Below, piece after piece: positions 1 to 10,865 of a stretch of 64,000 nt of DNA. The position numbers were made by a program, and so were the translations under genes. Numbering within the stretch: the stretch's first letter is position 1; the number at the start of each line of letters is the position of its first letter. This DNA comes from Asparagopsis taxiformis (Eukaryota; Rhodophyta; Florideophyceae; Bonnemaisoniales; Bonnemaisoniaceae): NCBI GenBank assembly GCA_030407315.1, contig JALQPE010002007.1:1-64000 (forward strand). Direction: 5' to 3'. The notes under the pieces were generated by a model. That model searched no databases. It was given only the letters and a program-made list of their open reading frames with translations, and had not been told where the DNA came from.

Positions 1-188
1 CGACTATCAAAGGGCTCTCTATAACATATCGCAACAATTGACACAATTCTCCTACGTCGGATGTTTTGGAAGTGGACGCGGACGTCCAGTCTCTCTAGTA
101 CGGGTCCTAGTCGGCACCGAGATTTACTAGAACAAATGAACTCCCGCGTCCAAAAAAAATAAAAATTTTTTTGGATGCGGACGGTCAC

Positions 189-790
189 CTTTCTCTAGTA
201 CATATGGCGGAATACTAGGACCCGACATCCACTTTCTCTAGTACATATGGCGGAATACTAGGACCCGACATCCACTTTCTCTAGTACATATGGCGGAATA
301 CTAGGACCCGACATCCACTTTCTCTAGTACATATGGCGGAATACTAGGACCCGACATCCACTTTCTCTAGTACATATGGCGGAATACTAGGACCCGACAT
401 CCACTTTCTCTAGTACATATGGCGGAATACTAGGACCCGACATCCACTTTCTCTAGTACATATGGCGGAATACTAGGACCCGACATCCACTTTCTCTAGT
501 ACATATGGCGGAATACTAGGACCCGACATCCACTTTCTCTAGTACATATGGCGGAATACTAGGACCCGACATCCACTTTCTCTAGTACATATGGCGGAAT
601 ACTAGGACCCGACATCCACTTTCTCTAGTACATATGGCGGAATACTAGGACCCGACATCCACTTTCTCTAGTACATATGGCGGAATACTAGGACCCGACA
701 TCCACTTTCTCTAGTACATATGGCGGAATACTAGGACCCGACATCCACTTTCTCTAGTACATATGGCGGAATACTAGGACCCGACATCCA
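189..790. repeat. 43-bp tandem satellite, 14 copies
   Basis: A 43-bp unit beginning CTTTCTCTAGTACATATGG and ending GACATCCA is repeated head to tail exactly 14 times with almost no divergence. The flank at 1-188 carries related pieces (GGACGTCC and CTCTAGTAC motifs), so the array probably expanded from a diverged ancestor. The near-perfect identity indicates recent amplification or homogenisation. There are no unique spacers, so this is not a CRISPR array. No gene is visible in 1-836. Confidence 0.97.
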
Positions 791-836
791 GTATACAATA
801 TATCAGCGAAAACCGGGAGGGAAGAAATTACAGCGG

Positions 837-2430
837 ATGGTAAATTCAGGGCCCATATCGGACCGTATTTTATTCTCTCATTTAGGAAACTGCTCGTATA
901 CAATACGTCTCTCTAGAATAGGGAATACATATCTGGTCAGAATAGGAAATAAATACCCGGTTAGAATAGGAAATAAATACCCGGTTAGAATAGGAAATAC
1001 GTATCCAGCCAGAATACAAAATACCTGTCAGCATATCGTCGATCACCCATCTCCCTCACTATCGCGTTCTCCCTACCATCCGAACGCCATGCACCACCAT
1101 CCGCACATACTGCAAGAACCCTCACGACCTAGATTACAAAAAATACGCTCCTTCCCAATACCATCCCCGCTTTCCTCGACACCACCCCAGCCCATTAAAT
1201 CATCAAGACATCAAACACGAACATGGTCAGCAAAATCTTACACCACTTGAAACGCACTCTCACTTCTATCGTATGCCCCAAAATATACACATACCAGAAA
1301 CACCTCACAGCTTCATTCCCCATCTTCCTACATCCCTTCTTCACTCTCCTTCAGTCCTGCCGTTCCTGCTTCACCACTCCTGCATCACATACACAACATC
1401 AGAATCAACCACAACAGTCAGACTCAAAAGCAACGCTTACCACGACAGATATCCTAGAAACTCCCTTACTTACCTCTCCGAGAGGATGACTGAATCATCC
1501 ATCCTACACAAAATACAAACCATGATCCAAAAACCTTGCAATGAATAATCAAAGTCAGCAGTCCATATCTTCGCAAAACAAGTCTTGGTGCTCAGTAAAA
1601 CTTACCTTCTGTCATCAACATTCCTGCATCATCTACACAACATCGGAATCAACCACAACAGTCAGACTCAAAACCAACCTTCCATCACAGCATACTTTCA
1701 AAACTCGCACACTTACCTTCGCTCCACACAATACACACCATGACTCAATAGGCTTCCAATGAAAAATATCGCATCAACGGAAATAGTCAGACTCAAAACC
1801 AACCTTCCCTCGCTGCTTACTTTCAAAACTCGCACACTTACTTTACCTGTTCCATCCTGCACACAATAAAAACCATAAATCACGTAATCGTGTAGCCAAG
1901 AAAAGTAGTCAGCATTCCGCATCTTCGCACAACCGGTCTGGGCGCCCAATGTGACTTACCTTCCGTCATCACTATTCCTCCATCACCTACGCAACATCGG
2001 ATTCAATCGCAACAGTCAGATTGAAAACCAACGTTTCCCTCGCTACATACCCTGAGAACTCGCAAATGTACCTCTCATCCATCCTACACACAATACAAAC
2101 CATGATCCAAAAACCTTGCAATTAACAATAATCATAGTCAGCAGTCCATATCTTCGCAAAGCACATCTTGGCACTCAATGAAACTTACCTTCCGTCATCA
2201 ACATTCCTGCATCATCTACACAACATCGGAATCAACCACAACAGTCAGACTCAAAATCAACCTTCCCTCACAGCATACTTTCAAAACTTCACGTACCTCT
2301 CTTCCATCCTCCGCTCAATACACACCATCAGTCAACAGGCTTCCCATGAAAAATATCGCATCAACGGAAATAGTCAGACTCAAAACCCACGCTTCCCTCA
2401 ACGCATACCCTCGAGGGTAGAGGATGGAAC
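837..2430. repeat. Degenerate C/A-rich tandem repeat block
   Basis: Non-coding, C- and A-rich DNA. A module containing ACAACATCGGAATCAACCAC followed by CAACAGTCAGACTCAAAA recurs near 1374, 1617, 1965 and 2197 with 5-15 percent divergence. A second module (AAATATCGCATCAACGGAAA) recurs near 1765 and 2351. A shorter repeat (GAATAGGAAATAAATACCCG and variants) sits at 915-1010. The open frames here are short, overlap on several frames and follow the repeat period, so I do not call genes. Confidence 0.75.
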
Positions 2431-2434
2431 GAAG

Positions 2435-2472
2435 GTACGTGCGCGAATCTTGATCAAGATTCGCGCACGTAC
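2435..2472. repeat. 38-bp perfect palindrome
   Basis: The sequence is its own reverse complement over 38 bases, with 19-base arms starting GTACGTGCGCGAATCTTGA. It lies at the right edge of the degenerate repeat block and about 600 bp before the transposase gene. It could be a subterminal site of a DNA transposon or a cruciform-forming sequence. No function is shown. Confidence 0.9.
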
Positions 2473-3069
2473 AAAGCAAAGTCGGTCAAAGAAGATCAGT
2501 CGGTGATGAGGGCGGAGTGGAGCCTGCGGCGTCGACCGGACAGCTTTCTGCGTCCGCTTAAGTCTTGCTGTGCATACTCGAAATCATCGCCGGCAGTGAG
2601 ATTGAGTATGGCCCAAGCCATGGTCTCTGATTCCCCGAACAAAGAGATCCGGATCGAGAACAACGAATATAAACATATAATCATATATATGAGAATCCAT
2701 TTGCTTTCCTTACATGATCTGTGGCATATCCGCTGTAAAGCACATTCAGATTCCACGAAGTTTGGAAATAAAAAAGTTTATTATTACAAATGAATTAATT
2801 GAAAATTCATCTCCCAGGGCAGTCGTTCGTCCTTCCATGCACACGTTGCCAGCACGCAATGTGATGTAACAGTTGGAAATGATTGAACTCTCGGTTAAAT
2901 TCCACCGTTGGGATGTCAGCTGGAGTGAGCACAAAACTACTACCCAAAAAACTACGAACACGTTACATTCCAAGTCTCGAAAGCACCACAAAAATAAAAT
3001 TGGTCGCATCTGGACGGCACAGTCTCCCCTGTTCAGCTCGCAATCCTCCCTTTTGCGTCAAAACTCGAC
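2473..3069. other. Intergenic leader of transposase gene
   Basis: There is no convincing gene in these 600 bases. Short open frames on both strands lack recognisable domains. The segment directly before the ATG at 3070 (about 2940-3069) is the likely promoter and 5' leader of the transposase gene, but I see no clear TATA box. Confidence 0.5.
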
Positions 3070-6000
3070 ATGGAATGCAAGTATGAAGGGTGCTTCTACT
3101 ACTGCGTAGATGCTTATGCGCTCGCGCTGCATGAGCGAACGTGTCGCTACCGTTTCAACCCCTCTCCCCAACATTTCAACAACGCTCGTGTCCCTGCCGT
3201 CACCCATGAGCCTGCTCGAAACGGCGACCATGATTCCCCGCAACCCAGCTCCCCAGACCCAGAATCTGGTCGTGCTTCCTCCAGCGACTCACCCTGTGAC
3301 GCTTCACTGCCACCAACCTCAACCCCCTCCCGCGCAGACCTCCTCGTGCAATCCCTCGCCGCCAGTCTCACAACCCTCGAGTACAAGGCCGGCGCTGGCC
3401 GCGTGAGCGAAGTCATCACCATCCTACAAGACCCCGCATTCTCCCTAGAAAAGTTCAACAGCGCCGTTCGCACCGTAGAAGAATGTCGCCACGTTACCGC
3501 TTCCATGGTCGAAACACATTTCCGCACCGAAGGTTACAAGAGCCACATCATTCCAGACAAAACTGGTAAGTACTCGGCACAGCTGTACCTCCGCGACCCA
3601 GTCGACATGCTCCGCAGGCAGTTAGCACTGGCTAACGACCAAAATACTCTCTTCCACCCCTCCCCACAGACCGCCCCAGACGGCACCGCAATATTTTCTC
3701 ATCCCCTACACACAGAATTCGCGAAAACGCTGCACCAGGTTACTAGACAGCGCGTGCAGCTCTCGGAAGATCCACAGGTCGTATGGGCAGAGGAAAATGA
3801 TCCCACCGCTTCCTCCTTTGCCGGCCTCCTCCAAGTGTACTCCGACAAGAGCAGCACAAGCCTCAAGAGCTCCGCAATCGTCGCATACCCCATACACGTC
3901 ACACTGCTCAACTTCTCCGCCCCCCTCCGTCGCCACTGCATCCGTACCGGCCTCACCATCGTCGGGTATCTTCCGTACATTGTTAACCCTTCGTCCAACG
4001 CCTTGTTCGGTGATGAAATGCCGACAACCTCTAGTTCTGCTAGTCGCGCTCGCAAAATTGATATTCTTCATAAAGCACTCGAAAAAGTGTTTTCGTCCCT
4101 ATCCACCGCGTTCTCTTCCGGGTTCCCCTGCACAGACTCCACTGCAACTGCCCGCCAATGCTTTCCCATCCTAGCCAATTATTGCTGCGACTTTCCAGAG
4201 GCCAAAGAGCTCTCATGCACTCGCAACAGCACTACCACCACACATCCCTGCCACCGCTGCTACATCCCCGCCACTCAACTTGAATCCAGCGCGCCACACC
4301 AGCCCCGCTCCCTCGATGATACACGCTCTGCACGCCAAGAGAGCGCTCAGGAGCATACAACTGCTCCGCTCGAAGCTCTCTCCCTCCTCGAACAACACTC
4401 TGTCCTCGAATCGACCGCTCTTTTACCCACCAACAGTCCCCTAGACCCCTACAACATTTTCTCCTTCGAGCCTCTGCACAATCTCCACCTCGGCATCTCA
4501 AAGCTCATCAAACAGTGCATTGTCCACCGCCTCAGCTCCCCAGACCTCACCACCACTGCCTCCCATTCCGGGACACCTCGCACCTTCAAGAAGGTGAAAA
4601 AATCCATCCTCGCCGGCTCAAACAGCATTCTGTCCGCTATCGAACGCGACTACTACATCACCGGTCTTCATGTCGACTTCTCCAAGGGTGAGAAGGGCAC
4701 CAATTTGAACGGCCTCTTCACGGAGGACGGCATACGCGGCATGCTCGCAGCCAAAGACTATCACCATGTCGACATGGTGTTCCCTTTCATCGCAGCATTC
4801 ATTGACACATGCTGTGACGAAGTAGATACAGCCCCCCTCACTTCCATCTGCACGCAATACTCTGACCTCGTCGCATGGGTCATGAAACGCGGTCGCATCA
4901 AGCACTGGACTGCCGCCGAACTAGAAAGCCTCCAGAACTCCATTTCCTATTTCAAACAATCAATGCTCTCCACCCTCGGCCCATTCCACACCACAGGTCT
5001 CAAAACTTTCAAGTTCCATCTTCTAGACCATCTTCCCGGTGACTTGCAGAGATATGGCGCCCTGGAACACATTGATGCAGGCCCCTACGAACACTCGCAT
5101 CTTCTGTTCAAACAGAGTTATAGGAAAACCTCTCGAAGGCGCTCCACAGCCATGGAAGAGACTATTCGCCACATGGAATTCTCCTTGGCCACTCCAACTG
5201 GTCATACCCCATCGAACACATTGGGAAACGCACGCATGATATCGCCCACAGACGGTGCAGTACTCGTTCGCGACGGATTCACCGTTGCACTGCACGACTT
5301 TGCCTCCCTGCTGCCCGATGCAACCCTCCTCGTTGCAGATATCGACGGACAGCCCGATCCTGCCACTCTTTTGCCGCTGCACAACTCCTCGTTCCCGTCT
5401 GGCACCATAACGCTATTCCAGCAACTCGGTGACACAGCTGCACAAGCGTTCCTCACCCTCGCTAGACTGCGCGCCACGGCAGAAGGCCCTCCAATACATG
5501 ACATGGACATTTCCGTCACCGTGGTAAAGTCCGCCTACGTCATGGGAGGGTACGTCCCAGATGCCGACGACTTTGACCCGCACAGTGGCATGCTTCGCCC
5601 CACAAACGTGTCGAGGCACAAGCAGCAGCGCGTCTTTGCAACTTCATCGTTCGGCCCCGCAAAGAGATCGCAGTACTCCTTTGTCGTCATCTCCGGAACT
5701 GCCGATGACTACAGAACCATATGGGTAGGGCGCGTCCTGGCACTGGTACGCCTGCAGTCTCCAAACCTGTTTCAACCTGTAGAACTCGCTTTCGTTCAGT
5801 ATATGACCTGCTTTGCCCCAAAAACCGCTGTGGAAAAATCACTTGGGTGCATTTGTTTAAAGTGGTCCACATGGGACCCGGACAACGGATCCGTTGACAG
5901 CAATGACACTGCATCCCACAGTGCAGGTGGTCCTTGGTTTGACCTCATTCCTGCATCTACTATATCTGGCACCGTGCACATCGTACGAAGTAACTTTCCA

Positions 6001-6108
6001 GTCAAGCCATTTACGAAACAAATGCACTGGTCGGACCACCGTTTCTATCTCAACCGCTTCTACACCAACACTGATTACCAATTCACAGATGATAATGAAG
6101 AAGAATAA
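3070..6108 (+). CDS. Plavaka-like DDE transposase
   Basis: A 1012-residue protein starting at an ATG. Residues 3-25 form a C-x4-C-x12-H-x3-C zinc finger, as at the N-terminus of fungal Plavaka transposases. Family-like blocks follow in order: a YSDKSS block with 'YPIHVTLLN' (about 257-280), 'GYLPYIV', a 'CFPILANYCCDFPEAKEL' block ending in CHRC (about 360-395), 'LHNLHLGISKLIK' (about 468-480), and 'FKFHLLDHLPGDLQRYG' followed by EHSHLLFKQSYRKTSRR (about 648-690). The order and spacing match the D, D and E regions of the CMC/Plavaka RNase-H-fold transposases as I know them. The protein would cut and join transposon ends in the nucleus. An AATAAA (6104-6109) overlaps the stop codon. The gene is convergent with the coiled-coil gene, 77 bp away. 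It is open end to end and may be functional. The exact catalytic residues need alignment. Confidence 0.82.
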   Translation: MECKYEGCFYYCVDAYALALHERTCRYRFNPSPQHFNNARVPAVTHEPARNGDHDSPQPSSPDPESGRASSSDSPCDASLPPTSTPSRADLLVQSLAASLTTLEYKAGAGRVSEVITILQDPAFSLEKFNSAVRTVEECRHVTASMVETHFRTEGYKSHIIPDKTGKYSAQLYLRDPVDMLRRQLALANDQNTLFHPSPQTAPDGTAIFSHPLHTEFAKTLHQVTRQRVQLSEDPQVVWAEENDPTASSFAGLLQVYSDKSSTSLKSSAIVAYPIHVTLLNFSAPLRRHCIRTGLTIVGYLPYIVNPSSNALFGDEMPTTSSSASRARKIDILHKALEKVFSSLSTAFSSGFPCTDSTATARQCFPILANYCCDFPEAKELSCTRNSTTTTHPCHRCYIPATQLESSAPHQPRSLDDTRSARQESAQEHTTAPLEALSLLEQHSVLESTALLPTNSPLDPYNIFSFEPLHNLHLGISKLIKQCIVHRLSSPDLTTTASHSGTPRTFKKVKKSILAGSNSILSAIERDYYITGLHVDFSKGEKGTNLNGLFTEDGIRGMLAAKDYHHVDMVFPFIAAFIDTCCDEVDTAPLTSICTQYSDLVAWVMKRGRIKHWTAAELESLQNSISYFKQSMLSTLGPFHTTGLKTFKFHLLDHLPGDLQRYGALEHIDAGPYEHSHLLFKQSYRKTSRRRSTAMEETIRHMEFSLATPTGHTPSNTLGNARMISPTDGAVLVRDGFTVALHDFASLLPDATLLVADIDGQPDPATLLPLHNSSFPSGTITLFQQLGDTAAQAFLTLARLRATAEGPPIHDMDISVTVVKSAYVMGGYVPDADDFDPHSGMLRPTNVSRHKQQRVFATSSFGPAKRSQYSFVVISGTADDYRTIWVGRVLALVRLQSPNLFQPVELAFVQYMTCFAPKTAVEKSLGCICLKWSTWDPDNGSVDSNDTASHSAGGPWFDLIPASTISGTVHIVRSNFPVKPFTKQMHWSDHRFYLNRFYTNTDYQFTDDNEEE

Positions 6109-6185
6109 ATCTAAATCGCAGCACTCTATTGATAATGTACTACATGATAAACCTTCTAGTCAACGTCACATTTACTGCACTAATT

Positions 6186-8470
6186 TCAACCATCCTCCAT
6201 TACGCCAAAACCGTTATCAGCAGTGGCTGCATGGCGCCGCTCCATGCCCCCATACTGTGGGGCATTGATTTCGACATTCAGGTTTGCAGTCAGGTGTCCA
6301 GCATATGGGTCAACGACGAAAAGTTCTGCGCCAATTAGTCCTTGCGCAATCACACAATCCATTACAGCACCGAGGTTTGACGTAATATGCGATTGAATCC
6401 AATCCTCGGACACTAGAACAAGTGATGAGCAGCGGTTTACATCATCAACGACATGAACAATTCCAGACCCCTCTCCGCTTTGCCACACTTCAACAGCCTC
6501 TCTCGTCACAGTACGGCTTGCAAACACATGCCGTGACTGTGCACTAGTCCGCTGTTCGCTCTCGACAACGTCCGTTTCTTCCCTTGCTTGCGAGCCTTGG
6601 AGACAAGACATGCAGTACACCACCATACCAACTAATTGCTGAAAAGCTACCCCCACATATTGACTGTACCGCCTTGTAAACTCCTTCTGCCGTGCACCTC
6701 CTTTCCCCTTCGGTTCATCCAAACACTCCACAGTAGTCACTAGCCAAGCATCCAGGCGCGCCAGCGTTAGTATGCTCGTCTCTATGTCCATTACTTGTTC
6801 TGGTCGTATCGAATAACCCCTGAAGATGTCCAGCACATTCACAGCTACTCGGTTGTTAAACCATGCATCACCATTCACTTCCATTTCGAAGCTGTCAGGA
6901 ACCAAGCCTTTGCTGTATCGCAGCTCTGAGAACGGTGCCGTTCGCCACCTCCCCATATCCAAATCACCGTTACTTTCCCGTTTCAAAAGCTTCTCAGACG
7001 CTTCGCGCTTTTGTTCCTCTCGCTCGTCCATCTCAGCTCGCGTCGTCAGCATCGTGCATCTAGACATTAATTTCGTGTACCCCAGCGAACCGAACAATCT
7101 GTCCCTCGCATTACGCTTCCGTGCACTCATCACGTCGGACAGTTTCTGCGTCACCTTCACTTTCAATTCCTTGCTCCCCGCCACAGCCTCTTGACAGCAC
7201 ACACGCTGCTCCTCATCGGAAAACACATCACACCACGGACTTTGACGCAGTACGTGTCGCACCAAGTCATTCAGCAGATCACTCTCGTCCCTGTACGAAG
7301 GTGTATACCACTGCAGATTCTTGATGATATAGCCCGGAGGGGTAGCAATATATCCTACACCGTTTTCGCTCCAAAGTGCCCCTTCTACCGGCTCTACCTC
7401 GATGGTACGTCCAGTCCAACGTCTCTGCGTTTGTTCCGCTATAGGGTCCAGCTCCATAGTCTCGTTCTTGCACCACTTTGTCAGGTTTTCCTCAACCGCC
7501 CTAAGAACTCCAAGGTATTTCACAGGAATGGCTTTCTGTATTTTCGACTTACCGCCACCGTGATCACTGATTCTACCTGTTCTCGCAATTGCAGTAAGGC
7601 TGGCATTTTCCGCCTGCAGAGTCTTCACCTTAGCCTCCAACGCAACAATCTCCGTGGTGAGCGCCTTGTTTGCTATGTCCTGGCTAAACACTTTTTTTTC
7701 CAGCTCCGCGATCTTCTTCTTCTGCGCATTGATGCGACTCGCCATTAAATCGATGGATTCCGGCGGATGCAACCTCTCTGCCCTCACCGTCCCCCCATCT
7801 CCCACGCTATCGGGAATATGATGTCCTCCATCGCCAATAGCCTGACGTCGCGGGGGCGTTACGCGCATATTTGGCACCAATGACACTCTGTTGTGACGAG
7901 GCCCGCACTCCGGCTGCTCTCTCCCCTCAGTACCACCTGACCGCCGATGATAGTTGGCATCCTGTGAACGTTGCTCAGAAACAACATCCCTTGCCGCTAT
8001 CCTCGGGTCCCTGACTGCATTACCTGCTGGGGCTGATGTACTCGGCATAGTTGGCGCAGTGGGGGTCACAGCCTCCAGTGTGTCGGAACCCCCGGCTGGG
8101 ACTCCGTCTGCAGCACCTCCGCATCTGCCAACCCGGGAGGAACTACCTTTGCCATAGCACTCTGCCGCAATTCCAACATGTTTTGAGCCACTATCATGTC
8201 ATCATCATGATGTTCACTGTCCCTGCGAGCACGCTTGCCTCGGTCAAGCCCCATCTCTCTCCGCGCCGTTCCTCCTTCCTCACTTTCTCGCTGCGGATCC
8301 CCAGTTCTGCGCCGGTCCGTCTTGCGACTACCGGACCGCGGTTCAATGCTGCCGGTAGGCCCAGACCGCTTCTTCGCACGGGATTGTCGGGCACTCGATA
8401 CAGCAGCTGCTGACCGGGTTTTCTGGAGGCCCGGAGGCTTTGGAGCTTTCTTCGCAATACGCGGCGGCAT
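6186..8470 (-). pseudogene. Coiled-coil accessory protein, one frameshift
   Basis: The reading frame begins at the ATG at 8470 with a basic, probably nuclear N-terminus (MPPRIAKKAPKPPG, then RKTDRRR and RGKRARR). It stops about 134 codons in and continues in the next frame to a TGA at 6186. The switch falls in a run of five G (minus strand, near 8090); one more G would join the frames, so it may be an assembly error rather than decay. The joined product is about 760 residues. A leucine/lysine coiled coil (INAQKKKIAELEKKVFSQ onward) lies about 110 residues into the second part. A conserved-looking globular C-terminal half follows that I do not recognise. Convergent with the transposase gene, it is probably an accessory protein of the same element. 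The first ATG in the downstream frame is at 8048; the apparent start at 8069 is GTG. Confidence 0.6.
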
Positions 8471-8703
8471 AATGAAGCTTTCCCGGAAGCGATGGAACGA
8501 TTGAGTTGCACGAGATACAAAAAAGATTGCTGTATAGTGTCGGTAACCACAACGGTCTGCGATGAACGTTCAGGTCAGGTCAAGTACCGGATAATACGCC
8601 AACAGCCCAGATTGTATACGGTAGGCAGTCATCAACAGTATTTAATGAGGTACAATTACAGCTGTCGAGCTAGGCCGCGAGCACCCCTATGTCCGGAAGA
8701 CGT

Positions 8704-9258
8704 CCTGATTTGAATTAAAATTTGGGCTATTCTCAAAAACATGCACATGTGAACATGTTTTTGAGATGGGGGTGTGCCGTACGGCACAATCGACCGCCCA
8801 AATCGATGTTTTTTGCAATATTTTTTTGTGCCCGAAATTTTAGAATTTCTGGGCTGGCCAGCAATGCAATCGAGCTGGACATCCACCGGACGTCCATTTC
8901 AGGTTGGTCGTGAGAGAGCGGGGCGGGACCATGATGGAACAAGGACCAAGACCTGTCCCTGGCGTATTGAGCCTGAAATTGACCCTTCGTCAGACGCCAT
9001 TTAGCCTTACAGTTGGTGCTTACAGAAGCCAGTGATGACCCCGCTCGGGGCGGCGGTCGGTTCCTGGGGCCGTTGTGGCCAAATTAGACACCCTGATTTG
9101 AATTAAAATTTGGGCTATTCTCAAAAACATGCACATGTGAACATGTTTTTGAAATGGGGGTGTGCCGTACGGCACAATCGGCCGCCCAAATCAAGGTTTT
9201 TTACAATATTTTTGCTGCCCGAAATTCTACAATTTCTGGGCTGGCCAGTAATGCATTA
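8704..9258 (+). repeat. Family A repeat, forward cluster
   Basis: One full 388-bp unit (8704-9091) and a second unit cut off near 9258. The unit contains a hairpin with 12-base arms (CTCAAAAACATG), the 16-base palindrome TGTGCCGTACGGCACA, and an AT-rich segment ending GAATTTCTGGGCTGGCCAGC. A GGACATCC...GGACGTCC pair and a GC-rich tail follow. It is nearly identical, inverted, to 20245-20640; short spurious open frames in both copies differ by a single residue. The two clusters therefore bracket the methyltransferase and dioxygenase genes as large inverted repeats. Confidence 0.9.
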
Positions 9259-9724
9259 GCTATGTGCTCTAAACCGATTCTAACAAGCAGAAAGAATCCT
9301 CTCCTTCATGACGATGCTCTCGAATTGAGTGCAATGCAACGGACTCCCTCCAGGAGAACGACAAAGCATCGTCTTTTGCAAGACATTTTCGTACGAAAAA
9401 TAATCGAAACACATATTTGACTTTAACCTAACAGCTATCGCGAGCACCGTACTCAGCTAAATTTCCTCTGTAATTTCCTTCCTCCAACCAATCAATAGCC
9501 GCTTGGTCACAGGCTTAAAAGCCTTCCACTATTTGTCCTATCCATCGAAGAGGGTTCGATCCAGGCCTTGATGGGTGTGGAACCCGAGAACTTGAAAATG
9601 GAACATATTGCGACAGAGATGAGATGTCATTCTCTTTCGTTTACTTTTTTCTAACAAGATTCTAAACGTCTACGCAGCGGAACGAACCCAATGTCGTCCG
9701 TCCGTTTTCAGCCCGGTGAGATGT
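9259..9724. other. Intergenic, no gene seen
   Basis: Non-repetitive DNA between the truncated family A unit and the minisatellite. Short open frames only, no recognisable domain or RNA structure. Confidence 0.5.
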
Positions 9725-10075
9725 TTTTGCCATTAACGGAGGTGGAGGCGGCTATGGAGGAAGCCTGCGGTTCGGGTATTCTTTCCATTAACGGAGGTGG
9801 AGGTGGCGGCTTTGGAGGAAGCCTGGAGAACATGTGAGATGTCAGTACCCATGGATCACAAGAAAAACATGTAGAGGTCCAGTTTGGATATTGTTGCCAT
9901 TAACGGAGGCGGAGGAGGCGGCTACGGTGGAAGCCTGGAGAGCATGTGAGATGTCAGTACCCATGGATCACATGAAGAACATGTTGAGGTGCGGTTCGGA
10001 TATTCTTTCCATTAACGGAGGCGGAGGAGGCGGCTACGGTGGAAGCCTGGAGAAGAATAGAATAGTCCTATACCC
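9725..10075. repeat. 111-112-bp tandem repeat with GGAGG core
   Basis: The core CCATTAACGGAGGTGGAGG and variants recurs at about 9731, 9786, 9897 and 10009. Each core is followed by GGAAGCCTGGAGA and, in the last spacers, by a conserved CATGTGAGATGTCAGTACCC segment. The last intervals are 111 and 112 bp. In one frame the core reads as a glycine-rich peptide (INGGGGGGYGG), but the flanks do not stay open in a consistent frame, so I call a minisatellite rather than a gene. It is the remnant or regulatory region left of the methyltransferase gene. Confidence 0.8.
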
Positions 10076-10351
10076 ATGGATCACAAGTAGACGTAGTTGG
10101 GCTCCTTTTCGAAGCCCATTCGTCTCTTGAATAAATTTAGCACCCAAATCATATACGATTGCCGAGTTGACACCCCGTATGTCTCGTTGGTAGAAATAGC
10201 AGGGGTTCCACCACTCAGCTGGCGGGAAGTAGTTACTGATTATATGAGATATGGCTTAGCTCCCGCCAAAACCGATAGCTCTGGGCTCAGGTTCTCCAAA
10301 TGTGGTTATACGAATGTGTTCTGACAATGGTAGAAGACGAATATCTGCATC

Positions 10352-10550
10352 CTGCTTTGAATTAAAATTTGGGCTATTCTCAAAAACATGCACATGTGAA
10401 CATGTTTTTGAGATGGGGGTGTGCCGTACGGCACAATCGACCGCCGAAATCGATGTTTTTTGCAATATTTTTTCTGCCCGAAATTGTAGAATTTCTGGGC
10501 TGGCCAGCAATGCATCTGAGTCGGACATCCCCACGTCCAGTGGCCGTCCG
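10352..10550 (+). repeat. Family A repeat, partial unit
   Basis: A forward-oriented partial family A unit with the same 12-arm hairpin and TGTGCCGTACGGCACA palindrome. It ends in a variant of the GGACATCC/GGACGTCC tail. It lies about 315 bp upstream of the methyltransferase-SET ATG. The copy downstream of that gene (14291 onward) is inverted, so the gene sits inside an inner inverted-repeat pair. Confidence 0.88.
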
Positions 10551-10865
10551 GATGTCGCTCACCTGGTAAGCGTGAGGCACCTGTGTCAACCTATGTGACT
10601 GGCGGCCTTGCAGTACAACACTCAAAGGCAGGGAATCACAATCTTTTTAAAATTTTTTCTCTACCACGTATCCGTCACAACTTATTACCTACACCGGTTA
10701 CGGGTTTCAAGACCTTTCCAGTGCTGTGTACCCGTATACTCTGTTCCGTTCGATATCAACCAGTGTTCCTCACGAAAGAGTGCAAACGTCACGAGATACG
10801 TCGTCAAATTTGACTGTCTCGCCGAGCGGTCGCCATCCTGTACCGAATTTTCCACTCATTCCATT

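Noticed and set aside
189..790. CRISPR-like regular repeats
   Set aside because: Units are contiguous with no variable spacers, and the DNA is eukaryotic. It is a tandem satellite.
837..2793. Several 70-137-codon frames
   Set aside because: They lie in degenerate tandem repeats or lack any domain; some begin at non-ATG codons.
8722..9004. Short open frames in family A repeats, for example 8774-9004 and the inverse 20344-20574
   Set aside because: They recur only because the repeat recurs. No domains, open on several frames.
9834..10130. Glycine-rich 98-codon frame
   Set aside because: It follows a minisatellite period and includes unrelated flanks, so it is not credible as a gene without transcript evidence.
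10608..10865. Upstream extension of the methyltransferase-SET frame
   Set aside because: It starts at TTG, and its sequence overlaps non-coding flank. The ATG at 10866, with a basic N-terminus, is preferred.
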